Source: Paragonimus westermani (Eukaryota > Platyhelminthes > Trematoda > Plagiorchiida > Troglotrematidae). From it: 64,000 bases of DNA. Below are positions 1 to 10,859 of this stretch, piece by piece. The stretch is from NCBI GenBank assembly GCA_008508345.1, contig QNGE01003621.1, forward strand, positions 3,502 to 67,501, read 5' to 3'. Position 1 is the first letter of the stretch; each line of letters opens with the position of its first letter. The position numbers and the translations under genes were made by a program. Below the pieces are notes generated by a model. It had not been told where the DNA came from. It saw only the letters and a list, made by a program, of their open reading frames with translations, and ran no database searches.

Positions 1-255
1 TGATTCGGTCGTGCCTAATGTGAGGTCAATGGCGCAGTGGTTAACACGGTTGCCTCATGATTGGAATGTCCGGAGTTCAAATCCCGGCCGTGGCAAGGAT
101 ATGCACTACTGACGAGCTCTAATGAGAGCGAAACTCGAGTCTAGTGCTTGTTTTCGAAAGAGGCTGGCTGGAAAGCCTATCTGAATGCGAACGCTGCGAT
201 CAAAAGTGAGTGATGGTCAACTTGAAAATAAACCAAATCCCCGACTACTCATCAG
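1..255 (+). repeat. tRNA-derived SINE (SINE-A), copy 1, cut by window edge
   Basis: The copy carries pol III internal promoter boxes: an A-box-like TGGCGCAGTGG at 30-40 and a B-box-like GGAGTTCAAATCC at 72-84. A non-tRNA tail follows and ends near CTACTCATCAG at about 253. Other copies of the same unit lie at 9529-9773 (minus), 9781-9985, 37133-37275, 37370-37640, 38873-38991 and 55322-55480. Fuller copies show that a further head of roughly 100 bp lies upstream of the tRNA-like part, so this copy begins outside the window. The tRNA-like part does not fold as a functional tRNA by eye, so it is read as a SINE and not as a gene. Confidence 0.8.
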
Positions 256-3229
256 TAATGTCATATATAACTTGCATGTTTTACGTTTGCGACTGATGAG
301 AGTAAACGAAATGTTAACATATCGCAACATATGTCTTCTTTCTGCGCTGATGAAGCAGATCAATTATTTAACCCTAAGGAATGTAGTCACCCGTTAGTGA
401 AACTCACGAGAAGACATGTCTGTCAATTTGTTTTTAACTCTGAGTGACCGCGTTGGTGTTTTGTTGAGCTTACTAAGCAACCGCAGAGTAAAATCCCGGT
501 AACTTCAGCCAACGCGACAAAGTCTCTCATTGGTTGAGTGCAAGTGGTTTTGGGAGTTGCAAGCCAACTGACATTGAGGGTTATACATCCAGTGGGCGTT
601 ACACATGAGTCGGCGGCTTTCAGTGTCTAAGGGTATGCAACAAAAATGTATTACGCGATACCGGTTTTCATCCACTTGAGTAAATTAAGTGGGGCAAATT
701 CATTAGTTTGAGTCCAGATGCAGTCCAACAATTCGATACTTGGGCCTCATCACGAACGCCTGTATGAAAGCAGTCCATGAAGTTGACACTTACGAAGTAT
801 CTGGAGGATCACAGTCGGATGTGGTCTGTGTTGAAGCGCCAGAAATATTGGAACTACATGATGTGATCTGTGTTGACGAGCGATCACGAGGGCGGTAGGT
901 GTACTGGTTCAAACCTGGACATGGACGACGCAACGCGTAATTTCGTGCTAGATGCCTCCGGCTGAACTGGATGCTCAACCAACGTAAACTTGTTATGAAC
1001 CGCGTGGGTTGACAATTGATGCAAAATCACTAACGCCCAGCGTTCACGATAAACCGATTTAGCTACGATGGTTGCAGTAACGATCCGCGTTATCACGGAC
1101 TATACGGCGACGCACGAACTACGGCAAATGAAGAGGACAGGGAATTTTCAGCCAAGTGTATATTTGATCTCAACCAAACGTGTTCAAATATACTGGAAAA
1201 CCCCACCGTATTTATAACATCTAAGCGGAGGCTCATACAGTGGTGAGGAAAACAAAAGCATTTTGCGTTAATTGTGGCATTATCCCAGCAAAACTGCTGA
1301 GAACTGTTTTACGTTGTGCTGCCAACCCAAATACAAGCTTAGGAATTAGCTATCTTTCTCACTCAGAATTCAGGATTGCTCGCTGTACACATCGAATCAA
1401 CTTGGCTAATAGATTTTGTACTTTAATAGGTCTAACTGAACATAATGTGAATGTATAGATATTCATGTTGAGCTCGGGGGTGTTGTGTTAAGTCTATTGT
1501 GTAGATCACAGATGTACCTGTATTCGAGCGAGAAATTGTGGCAGAAATGACAGCTGAGATTCCACAAAGTGTATGTAATTGATCACTATCGGTAAGCAAC
1601 AAACAAGAACAGCATAAGACAACAACTGGCTGAAAACGCTGTGGTTGACTAATTGTGCTGTCGGTCCGCATAAGTAGAAGTCACAGCAACACTAGTGCAA
1701 AGCTGATGCACACACGAATACAAGTAACGTGTGCCCAGTGATTGTAAATTATCGCCGTTGCTACCAGGGAATAACTGAGCCATCTGTCCCGCATTCGTTG
1801 ACTGCATACAGAGTACTTGGTTCCCGTCATGTTCATTGGTACACCTAGGCCAGGTAGTCTTATCTGTTCTGGTAGATACTCCACTTCGAAGACAACTGGT
1901 GAGACGGGGCTACTGTATTGAAGTACAGAAAACAAGAGGAAGACACTTAACGAGCAGCCAAACTAACAGAGAGAATGCATGGTCTTAAGATTACAATAGA
2001 TCTCCGCTGGCCAAGCTAATCATGAGATTGCCGAATTTACTATGCTCTGATCTGTGGGATCTCAACGGTGCATCGGCGGTGTGCTTGTTAACACCGTGCA
2101 AGTGCGATCCGTATAGATTAGCCAATTTTGTGCCCTAACTTGTGTCACTCATTCTGCCTGATGGTCTACACTAATGCGTTCTGCATCGACCCACTGCGGA
2201 CGAGGCATTCATACTGATCTCACAATGATCTGCATGCATCATAGCGAAATCGCGTCGAGGAAAGCTGATATGAACTCACGATTGCATTCACCCATACGGG
2301 ATACAGGCTCAGTTCGGGTAGAATCACCAGACAATGTCGCATTACTGCGTTCCGCCCGAACATGTCTGTGGAATTGCAGGATTCATAAAACCATTGGGCG
2401 TTTCTACTAGGAGTCCCCGTAATCAGCCAGGTCCAGTTTGGTCACACTTGTGAAGTCGAATCGCATTCATTTGGTGGTTTATCTAGTGTCGATATAATTC
2501 GTGCAAACTTCCACAGACGGAAGTCCAGGTATCATTTTTGTTCTAAACTCATGTGTGTAAGCAGCTGTTGTGCTTCTTCCGTTTAATGAAACCAGACACA
2601 CTGCATCATCACCAGCTTTTCATTTGAGGGTGATCTCGTGAGAGGTTTGCAGGTTCATACAAGATAACTATGACGTGCTTAGCACAGAGACTACTGATAT
2701 CACACAGAGCGTTCGAGTGGTGTGTAGCCTCTTTGGGGTGAACTTCAGTTACACGTGACTTCACTGCAACCGAAGCAAACAGTCTGTTTGTGCCCTCCCG
2801 AACAATTCATTGTCAGCACCCAGGATCTACCGGTCACTAGTATCGAATTCGTCCTTCGAAGTGTAAATATCACGCTTTCTATTAATCGGTGCTTCAAGTC
2901 AAGCACGGGATGCCATATTGCATGAAGACGAGCTGACCGCTCACTCAAAACATAATGAACAAGAATAACAGGTAGATACACAGGCGAATTACTCGCCAGT
3001 TGATACCCCGATGACGGCACCGTTATGCACACTTGGGAGCCCGTGAAAACATGTTTTTAAAGAGCGAACTGCAGTGAAATTCGCTTCTCTCTCAACCCTT
3101 CCGGTTAGTTCGTGTGAAAATACTCAGTGAAGTCATGTGAACGACAGAGTAGCGAACAAGACTTGTTATTTATGTTTGATCATGAGGCTAATTACAACGC
3201 AATAAATATGAAAACAGTGGCCATGGTCA
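256..3229. other. No convincing gene; a few short open frames and a faint tRNA-like remnant
   Basis: Only short frames occur here. A stretch at about 640-765 ends in a sequence (ACTTGGGCCTCATC) also found at the end of the SINE-C copy near 39150, so it may be a decayed SINE-C. On the minus strand, 1671-1432 has a hydrophobic stretch followed by Cys-x12-Cys-Gly, the same first spacing as the cysteine-rich family described at 13959, but the Tyr-Trp and later cysteines are absent. I would not call it a gene. Confidence 0.4.
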
Positions 3230-3974
3230 GTAGACGATGCGGATGGCCTGTTTGTTAATAGTTACGCAATCACCGTTCCAAATCGATGGCTTGATTGGTT
3301 TTGTGCCAGCGCAGATTAGTTGTCCGCACGAACTTTTTGTGTGTGAAGTGGTCAGGGTTGTGCAATCGGATGTTAATGGCTTCGGCAACGGTCAACATTC
3401 GAAATCTCACCAGTTTTGATCGATTCCTTGGCACTCGGTAGGCAATCCGAAAAGCACCTTTCTTACTGATAGAATGATTGGAGTCGACCAAATGAACAAC
3501 AATCGACCAAACAAAGGAGTACACACAATAATTGGTTGTAGAACGTGAGGTTTTGTCTTTGAGTTGTGGCATGAAAACGGGTGTTGAACGAAAACTCACG
3601 CACAATTGAGCGGCAGGATAGGTTGTTTCGACTGACTTTCTTAGATTTCTGGAGATAATTTCGACCATGGGATCTGCCTTGAAAGGATGACTAATAAACG
3701 CAAGTTTCTTATTCACAGATGGTGGCTTAGGTTTCAACTCTACCGACTGCAACGCCTTCTGAATGAAACGCATTGGGTAGCCATTCTGCAGCTCAGCTCG
3801 CAAAGTGTCAGGGGTGAGGATCTTCAAAGCTCTACCCATCAGGCATCGTAGGAGATTTCGCTTTTGATTAAGCGGAACAAAGCTGTCAAAGCGAATGTAC
3901 TGGCCACTCCAAATCTGTTTTCTGTACACCGTTCGTCGGATTGAACCATCTTCTCTTCTTTCTACGCAAACATC
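3230..3974 (-). pseudogene. Penelope-like element A, 3' part: post-RT linker and deleted GIY-YIG endonuclease
   Basis: On the minus strand the frame reads an end-of-RT block (RREDGSIRRTVYRK, then SFVPLNQKRNLLRCL) typical of Penelope-like elements (PLEs), followed by the linker and the start of the C-terminal GIY-YIG nuclease (NYCVYSFV). The nuclease is damaged: directly after YSFV the frame jumps to a late segment of the domain (HLVDSNHS to VAEAINIRL), so the cysteine cluster and the YIG strand normally expected between them are missing. The C-terminal end with VAEAI is present. The 5' half of the same element lies at 8100-8640, separated by a gypsy element that inserted into this reading frame. 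PLEs copy themselves by target-primed reverse transcription. This copy is dead. Confidence 0.8.
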
Positions 3975-4131
3975 TGTAGAACAAGTCAGGTTCAGAGCAA
4001 GATGTGTATTCACTACACCACGCACAACATCTCATCTAATCTGTTATCAATACTATAGATATCAGTCGATGTCAAACAGTCTGATTGACCAATGCAAATA
4101 TGGCTTACACGATTGGCTGCACCCTACCACA
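3975..4131 (-). repeat. 3' LTR of the gypsy element
   Basis: 157 bp, starting TGTAGAAC and ending ACCACA on the plus strand, and nearly identical to 7938-8094. In the element's own (minus) orientation it lies downstream of the polypurine tract. It shows about a dozen substitutions against the other LTR and no visible indel. Confidence 0.95.
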
Positions 4132-4144
4132 TCCTTCCCTTTTT
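4132..4144 (-). other. Polypurine tract of the gypsy element
   Basis: On the minus strand AAAAAGGGAAGGA sits directly before the 3' LTR. Polypurine tracts in this position prime plus-strand DNA synthesis. The pol stop codon (TAA at 4145-4143) overlaps its first bases. Confidence 0.85.
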
Positions 4145-6392
4145 AAAGCATCTTCGGTATTCTTCGGTTTCGTAGAAGGAACTCGTTCTCTTCACTGGAA
4201 CTGAATTTAGCTGCTCCAGAACTTGTGTTCGTCGTTTCCTGTTTCCGTAGGTTTACTCTGTTCCTCCTTAATGTGCCGTGGTTTGTGCGTACCACATAAG
4301 AACGCTCTCCATCTCGTCCTTCCACAATCCCTGGGGCCCATTTGTCAGAGCCCATACCGAACGGCTGAATCCAAACGGCATCTCCTTCTTCCAATCTTGG
4401 TAGCTCATGAGCCCCTTTGTCATACACTTGCCTTTCTCGTTCCATTCGTTGTTTCAATCGCCTTCTTACGGTGTCCCACGTGACAGTTTGCAGGGCTAGA
4501 CGATCTTCAACTAGTGGTATTCGTGTTCTCGTTCTTCTTCCCATGAGCCGTTGAGCCGGACTCAAATCTATGTCTGCTGACGGGGTGTTTCTGTGTTCTA
4601 GCAGTGCCAGATAGGCGTCTTCTTTGGCTGTTGAACATTTCTTCATTATTTTCTTTGCCTCCTTCACAGCAGATTCCGCTTTACCGTTAGACTGACTGTG
4701 GTGTGGACTGGAGACTTCGTGTTTAAAACGCCATTTTTCGGCAAATTCCGCAAACTGTTGTGCTGAAAATTGTGGACCACCATCTGATCTCACACACTCT
4801 GGAATGCCATATCTTGCGAATTGGGCTTTCAACCTGCCGATTATCTCCTCGGCTGATGTAGAACTTAACTTCTCAATTTCAAAAAAATCGCTGAAATAGT
4901 CCACCAAAAGTAGATATGACTTGTCTGTATGCGAGAATAGATCAACCGCTACGTGTTGCCAAGGTCGCTTGGGGACTGAGCGGCACACCATAGGCTCCTT
5001 TGGCTGTCGAGTCCCGTACTGCTTGCAGACCATACAGGTTGAAACAAAATCCTTGATATGACTAGTCATGCCTGGCCAGTATACGGTATCCTTAGCGCGT
5101 CTCGTACAACTACGCACACCGAGGTGCGAACGATGTATTTCTTGCATAGTGAGTTTTCTGGCAGCTCGTGGAATAATCAACCGTTCTCCACGGAACACAA
5201 GACCGTTTTCTGTGGTCAACTCATCCCGGACCTTGAAATAAGGACGAATGATTTCACTCACTTGTCGTGCGTTGTCGGGCCAGCCGTTTCTGATTTGCTC
5301 TTCGAGCTTCTCCATCTCTTCGTCATCGGCAAACGTCTGCCTTATTCGTGGTAACCGCGAGTCTGATTCCGCGAGCGTTAGGTGTACTTGTTCGTATCCG
5401 GTGCAGTTGTCTTCTTCTGTTGCCAGTGGGGCTCGCGATAGTGTATCCGCCAGTACCATGTTCTTTCCAGGAGTGTATCCGATCTCGAAATTGTACTTCT
5501 GTAGGCGTACCAGCATTGCCTGCAAACGGCGTGGCGCCTTATCCAGAGGCTTTTTTACGATAGTTGTCAATGGTTTATGGTCGGTTTGGACGATAGTTTT
5601 TCTCCCAAATGTGTAATCGTTGAATTTTTCCATTGCAAAGACCACCGCCAGCAGTTCCTTTTCGATTTGTGCGTATCGGGTCTCGGCGCTACTCATGGTT
5701 CGACTTCGGAAATCAATCGGCTGTCCGTTCTGCATGAGAACTGCTCCAATCCCGTTTTGGCTGCTGTCACATTGTATCACTAACGGCAGACGTGAATCAT
5801 AGTAACGTAATACAGGAGCTTTGACGATTAGTTGCTTGATATGTTTCCACGCCCGCTCCTGTTCCTCTCCCCACACCCATGGCGTATCCTTGTGGGTCAG
5901 TAGCCTGATGGGCTCCATGATTTGAGCCAAACAGGGCAGAAATCGACTCAGGTAGTTAATCATTCCATTGAAACGAGCAATACCTTTCACATCACTTGGG
6001 TGTTCCATATTCACTATTGCACCGATTTTTGCTGGATCCGGCTTGATTCCTTCTCTGGATAAAACGTGTCCATGGAAAGTAACCTCGTTGGTGCAATATT
6101 CGATTTTCTCTTGTTTGAGCTTGATGCCGACCCGTTGGCATCTAGCTAAAAAGAGTTCCAGATTTTTGTCGTGTTCGACTTTGGTACGACCGTGGATCAA
6201 AACATCGTCAGCTATGCACATGACACCGGGTAGGTTCTCAATCGCTTGGATTAGTCGTTTTTGGAATATTTCGCTGGAGACTTTCAATCCGAACGGTAGA
6301 CGAAGCCAACGGAAACGACCAAAAGGTGTCCCAAATGTCGTTAACAAACTGGACTGTTCGTCCAGTTTTACATGCCAGAAAGCAGAGGACAA
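4143..6392 (-). pseudogene. Gypsy Pol, C-terminal 749 residues: RT palm, RNase H, integrase
   Basis: The open frame starts inside the reverse transcriptase. It shows the RT catalytic block ADD at residues 61-63, RNase H with Asp209 (QCDSS) and Asp271 (TDHKPL), and the integrase zinc finger His420/His423...Cys453/Cys456. The integrase core has Asp484 (VAVDLF), Asp537 (RSDGGPQF) and Glu573 (GKAES), which is DD-35-E spacing. A basic C-terminal tail with the Trp-x-Pro-Gly-x-Val pattern follows. All catalytic residues I can see are intact. The ATG at 6392 is not a true start: the first part of the RT lies upstream in another frame, and the two are separated by an eight-T run at 6404-6411 (minus sense) that is one base longer than continuity would need. 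That is a real decay mutation or a homopolymer sequencing error. Confidence 0.92.
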
Positions 6393-7572
6393 ATCTACCT
6401 TGGTAAAAAAAACAAGCGCCGGTTAGCTGAGGAAGAATGTCTTCCAATAAGGGAAGTCGAAAATACTCCCTTCTTAATGCTGCGTTTAATGGTTTCGGGT
6501 CGATGCAAATTCTCAATTCGCCGGATTTCTTGCTGGCTATAGCGACCTGACTAACCCAATCGGTTGGCTCGTCTACTTGCTGTATTACTCCTAGATCTGT
6601 CAGCCGTATGAGTTCCTTTTCAAATGTCTCTTTTACGGAAAGTGGCAAACGACGAATGGGTAACACGACTGGTTTCGCGTCTGAATCGATGCTCAACTTA
6701 CAGACTCCTGGAAAGGTTCCCAAAGTACCATCAAAAACACTGGAGTATTTTAGACACATGTTGGTCAATGGCGAGGTTACGTTATGTACCCAGTTAAATG
6801 TTACCAATTCCAGCGCTTCGATTGCTTCAATTCCAAGAAGGGGTGGGAAATTTTCTTTGACCACAAACAAAACTTGTTCGATACGTTTGTCATTATTAGG
6901 GTTGCGTAAGATTGCTGTAAACTTCCCTGTAGGTGTCACCGTTGTTCCATTCCACATCTGAAGCACGAGGTTCGTATTCGTCAGTGGTTCGTTTGGGACG
7001 CAGGACCGAGGGACGAGATTGACACCTGCACCTGAGTCCACCTGGAAGTTTATTGTTATCCCATTCAGTTCAATTTCGGCAGATCGTATACCCTGGTGCG
7101 GTTCGTTCACTCCAACCGCACACACTGAGTACCTTCTAGGCTGAGTTGCCTTTGTCACACCTGGACCACTCTTGCAGCAAACAGAGAAGTGATTCGCTTT
7201 ACCGCACTTTGTGCAAATTTTCCGCCAGGCTGGACATTGTTCTTTCTTGAAGCCATGGGTTCTTCCGCAGAAAGTGCAGCCTGCTGGAGGGTTTCTTGGT
7301 TCTTTGACCATCACGCGATTGACATCCTCTGTCGAGTGAATTTTGAGGGCTTCGGCCTTTCTGTCGGCTGCCTCTTCACTTCGACACATGTCAGTGCATT
7401 GTTTGAGCGTCAACTGAGGATCCCTCAACATTCTCTTGGTCAAATTGCCGTTTCTCATTCTGATAATTAACCTATCTTTGATCAGTTTGTCATGCATGCA
7501 GTTACAGAAACCGCACGTTGTGGCCATGGATCTCAGAGCTTGAATAAATTGATCTACGGATTCCCCAGGTTC
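6238..7572 (-). pseudogene. Gypsy Gag-Pol middle part: zinc knuckles, aspartic protease, start of RT
   Basis: Counting from the Met at 7527, two zinc-knuckle-like boxes occur at about residues 84-98 (Cys-x2-Cys-x3-His-x6-Cys, an unusual spacing) and 105-118 (Cys-x2-Cys-x4-His-x4-Cys). An aspartic-protease site Asp164-Ser-Gly (FQVDSGAGVN) follows, then the N-terminal RT blocks (VSQVAIASKKSGELRICID). The frame loses meaning after the poly-T run near 6404; the last 40 or so residues are out of frame. Upstream, the same frame continues into gag across an in-frame TAA at 7575-7573 and a TGA at 7662-7660. Gag and Pol therefore share one frame, without the usual gag-pol frameshift. Confidence 0.88.
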
Positions 7573-7659
7573 TTAGACGCGGCAATTAAATTTATATCTT
7601 TCGACAGTGTCGTTCGTAAATCCCAAACAATAACATTCTAATTTCTTCATCACGTTTTC

Positions 7660-7938
7660 TCAGTCTTCTGGGTCTTCGTCTGCCTCATACGGAAATGTGT
7701 TAATGCAGCGGACGGCCTGCTCTCCGATGGCATGTCGAAACATCGCCATCTGTAGCTCCTTCTCGGCTGACGACAATCGAGCTAGCGTGCGGAAATCTTG
7801 AAATTGCAACTTCCACATTTTCCATCTTTCTGGAAGTCCTTCATTCTCATTCATGTTCAGCTGGGTCGGTGGTCGGAGATTCAATCCCGCCATTGGGCTC
7901 ACACCCATCCCGTCCGGGTTCTTCATCTCTGTCACCAT
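7660..7938 (-). pseudogene. Gypsy Gag N-terminus, cut by an in-frame TGA
   Basis: This frame runs through a helix-rich segment (WKMWKLQFQDFRTLARL) typical of the Gag N-terminal region of gypsy elements and stops at TGA 7662-7660. Reading continues in the same frame beyond that stop and beyond a second stop at 7575, so the protein is interrupted and not finished. The first ATG (7938-7936) is formed across the junction of LTR and primer site: its A is the last base of the 5' LTR. A second ATG lies four codons on, at 7926-7924. Either could be the start. Confidence 0.75.
7926..7937 (-). other. Primer-binding site of the gypsy element
   Basis: The minus strand directly after the 5' LTR reads TGGTGACAGAGA. 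TGG pairs with a tRNA 3' CCA end, and the first seven bases TGGTGAC equal the complement of the tRNA-Trp 3' end. The match fades after that. The tRNA-Trp assignment rests on these seven bases and on what is known of CsRn1-type elements. Confidence 0.7.
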
Positions 7939-8094
7939 GTAGAACAAGTCAGGTTCAGAGCAAGATGTGTATTCACTACACCACGCACAACATCTCGTCT
8001 AGTCTGTTATCGACACTATAGATATAGGTCAATGTCAAACAGTCTGATTGGCCAATGCAAATATGGCGTACATGATTGGCTGCACTCCACCACA
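7938..8094 (-). repeat. 5' LTR of the gypsy element
   Basis: The partner of the LTR at 3975-4131, also 157 bp with TG...CA ends. On the outside it is followed by ACATC (8095-8099), matching the ACATC before 3975. In the element's orientation it would hold the promoter; no TATA box is obvious by eye. Confidence 0.95.
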
Positions 8095-8099
8095 ACATC

Positions 8100-8640
8100 C
8101 AAAAATTTATTTGACCATTGTTGTCTGACTCCTCGGGGAATTTAATACCGTTTTGGGCTGAGTTAAAGGCTGTCACCACTCTGTTCATTCTATCCTTCTC
8201 GTTGACGACGCAGAAAATATCATCAACATGGCGTTTGTAAAATGTAAATTGTTTAATGATCGCATTCAATTAGTTAGTCTCCAGTTTGTTCATGAAAACG
8301 TCAGCTAACAGGGGACCTAGAGGCGAGCACATTGCTACTCCACCTCTCTGTCGGCAGATTGCAATATTGAACAAAAACGGGACGTTGCTAGTACAAAGCA
8401 CCAGCAGTTCTCTCAGTTCACCTCTTGGGATACTCACATGTTTTGTTGTTACGCTCGGTGCAGTGAATTGTCTCTTCTAGAGACAGGTTCGTGAATAGCC
8501 AGGCAACATCGAATGAGAACATCTTTTGTTTGTTTAGGTTCAGATCTTGGATCGTGTCAATGAAATCGAACGTATCTCCGAGACTGTGTTTTTGCTAACT
8601 CCAACCTGATGGGTTCGACCAGACAGGAAGCCTGATGTTC
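8100..8640 (-). pseudogene. Penelope-like element A, 5' part: reverse transcriptase
   Basis: Three RT blocks are readable on the minus strand, in several frames. Motif A-like SFDVAWLFTN lies near 8480-8510, motif B-like GVAMCSPLGPLLADVF near 8300-8350 and motif C KRHVDDIF near 8225-8250. Frameshifts and stops separate them. Just after motif C the frame reaches SDNNGQINF and is then interrupted by the gypsy LTR at 8094. It resumes beyond the other LTR at 3974, so both halves are one element. PLE RTs are related to telomerase. The 5' end of the element is not recognisable beyond about 8640. Confidence 0.8.
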
Positions 8641-9528
8641 AAACACAGAAAACAAGCCTTGTTCACAACTCTGACTTACTCGTGAATAGTATACATTCTG
8701 GAAAATGCCCCACTCACTCCGGAACATAAACAAATAGAACTGTCTGCATGCTTCAGCTCCCTATCAACTGCTTTGTTTGCACACGTACAATTCACTAACA
8801 TCATTCAGACGGAACAATGCAAATATGAACATTGCATTAATCTTCTTTCCCCGTTGTTTTCTTCGACGTACACATGCCCAGCTGATCGTCTGCCGTGGTT
8901 CAGGCGTCTTGCTGCTGCCAATCCCTGAGGATCATTTAATGTATTAACTTTCGAACAGGCCAACTTGCCCCTGAAAGCTGCTTCAATGTTCACTTCGAGC
9001 CATGTGAACCAAACAGAGTGATAAACTTACGAGCAACGGAAATTTAGGAATTTGCCTAAAAGCCAACATTAGTTTCTTCACTATATACGAATATATCCGA
9101 TTTATGTACACACTAGTGTGTGCTGAGTATAAGTTAGTTCTCGAAAGGTTGAAAGATGGAATTGCGAGTAGTAGTATGTTGGGAGATTCGTGACGATGAG
9201 TCTCACTTTGTGTAAGTAATATTGAGAATGATGTGTGAGGTTCAGCCAACCGTCAGTGAAGGTTAACACATTGCCACGTTGCAAGTTGGCATTGCAAACA
9301 TCCTGATATTCCTACTAATCCTTACCGAACCATATAGCCTGTGAATACACGTGTAATGAATAGGTCCAAGAAAATAGTTCTTTTCATTCTTCTGGTAGAC
9401 TTCCCCGTATATCGCACATATACTGAACCCAACAAAGTATAGTCTATGGTTGTCGAGTGGAAACGAATGCACTTCACGTAGGTTGAACAACACCAAAAGT
9501 TGACCGCAGCTGCCGCATTCCCATAAAC
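8641..9528. other. No gene recognised
   Basis: Short frames only. A 62-codon minus-strand frame at 8993-8805 is basic and could be a remnant of the 5' region of the adjacent PLE, but I recognise no motif in it. Confidence 0.4.
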
Positions 9529-9773
9529 ATTCTAGTTGGCTCCTTCCGAAAAGATGCACTAGACTTGAGTTTCGCTCACATTAGACCCCGTCAGTGGTAT
9601 ATATCTTTGCAACAGCCGAGACCAGAACTACGGCCACACCTTGATGAGGCAACCATGTTGACCCCTGCGCCGTTGACTTCACATTAGGTACGACCGGGAT
9701 ATTATATATGAGAGCTGAACCACTTTCGCTTGGGAATAATTATCAGGTTGCCCGATCACCTGGACAGGAGACA
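9529..9773 (-). repeat. SINE-A, full-length copy with head
   Basis: The reverse complement matches the whole SINE-A unit: a head with GATCGGGCAACCTGAT, the tRNA-like part, and the tail with GCGAAACTCAAGTCTAGTGC. The B box is degraded. It stands head to head with the next copy (9781-9985), only a few bases apart. Confidence 0.75.
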
Positions 9774-9780
9774 GAGTAAA

Positions 9781-9985
9781 TGTCATGACGCGGTGGTCAA
9801 CACGGTTGCCTCATGAAAGCATGTCCGGAGTTCAAATCTCGGCCGTGGCAAGGATGTGCGCTGCTGACGAGCCCAAATGAGAGCGAAAATCGAATCTAGT
9901 GCTTCTTTCGGAAGTGAGCCGGTTGGAAAGCCTATGAGGATGCGACATCAAAGATCAATTCTGGTTGATGTTCAGTCTGTGTGAA
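9781..9985 (+). repeat. SINE-A, 5'-truncated copy
   Basis: It starts inside the tRNA-like part (ATGACGCGGTGGTCAACACGG) and keeps the B box GGAGTTCAAATCTC and the tail. The head is missing, as expected for truncated target-primed insertion. Confidence 0.8.
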
Positions 9986-10859
9986 GACCAGAACCCACTG
10001 CTGCTCAGAGTGCAGTTTGTTTGCTAACAATACTGAGTATACGGTTCGAATCCTCGAGTTTAATGACAACCACAGCGCGAAATGATTCGTGTTGATTTCG
10101 GAGGTTTCGTTTCCAAGATTGCTTTCTTCATTAGGCGGTTGGTTTCCCAATACCGATCTACCAACATACCTCCAACTGAATCAGGACTTGTGTTCATTTT
10201 GGAGAACAAGGTAATTGTGATGGAGTTCAACTTCAGCTTAATCGTAGATAACTCATTGTTTACGAAGTTAGTAATTTTAACAGATTTGTCACATGACCGC
10301 ATCATGTTAATTAGAGCGAATTTAAAGCTTAGTCACAAGGGACACCCAATGAAATCAACCATTCGACTGGCTTTGGGGAATGTGTGCCACAAGTACACAT
10401 CTCCTGAGAACACAGTGTTACGAACCACTGTCGCTTGTAATCTAAATCAATGAATTGCATCAAACTTGGGCACGAAACCGGATTCGTTTTTCAGTTCATC
10501 AGGAATGCAACAAAGCGTGCACTGTGAAGTTCAAACATTTCAGTTGCGGTGCACAGTAGGTCTTGGCCAGACTACGACTGACTAGTTCAACGGCTATTCC
10601 TACGTGATATCTCCTGTAGCAACGTTTTCCTTTTGGAGACCTTCACATTTAAGTAGAACAATCTCCTCCTCCTCCATGGTGAACCACATGTCCAGGTGTG
10701 AACGATTACATTTCACTAGAACATCATACGCATCACCGGCGATTTTGAGGACGCCAACTATATCACATACGTAGCGATTAGAGAACAAGACCTCGGATAA
10801 TACAGATATGACCAGATTTATCCAAATTCTGGTGATGCTTGTGTATGTGAACAAAGGAA
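9986..10859. other. No recognised gene; uninformative open frames on both strands
   Basis: A 123-codon plus frame (10082-10453) overlaps minus frames in the same place. Neither shows a known motif, a signal peptide or clear splice sites. A minus frame of 96 codons (10890-10600) is equally unassigned. Confidence 0.35.

Larger units (their letters stand above)
3970..8099 (-). mobile_element. Complete Ty3/gypsy LTR retrotransposon nested in a PLE, with target duplication
   Basis: The element proper is 3975-8094 (4120 bp), transcribed on the minus strand. Its two 157-bp terminal repeats begin TG and end CA, and the 5-bp direct repeat ACATC stands at 3970-3974 and 8095-8099. A polypurine tract abuts the 3' LTR and a TGG-starting primer-binding site abuts the 5' LTR. 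Inside is one long gag-pol frame in the order Gag, zinc knuckles, protease, reverse transcriptase, RNase H, integrase. The frame is broken by two in-frame stops and one frameshift. By my alignment the two LTRs differ at about 12 of 157 positions, so the insertion is not recent. Short LTRs, a single gag-pol frame and the primer site recall the CsRn1 lineage of fluke gypsy elements (inference). Confidence 0.93.

Noticed and set aside
4223..6426. Plus-strand ORFs of 68-152 codons over the gypsy pol region
   Set aside because: They are antisense shadows of the pol frame, with no motif of their own.
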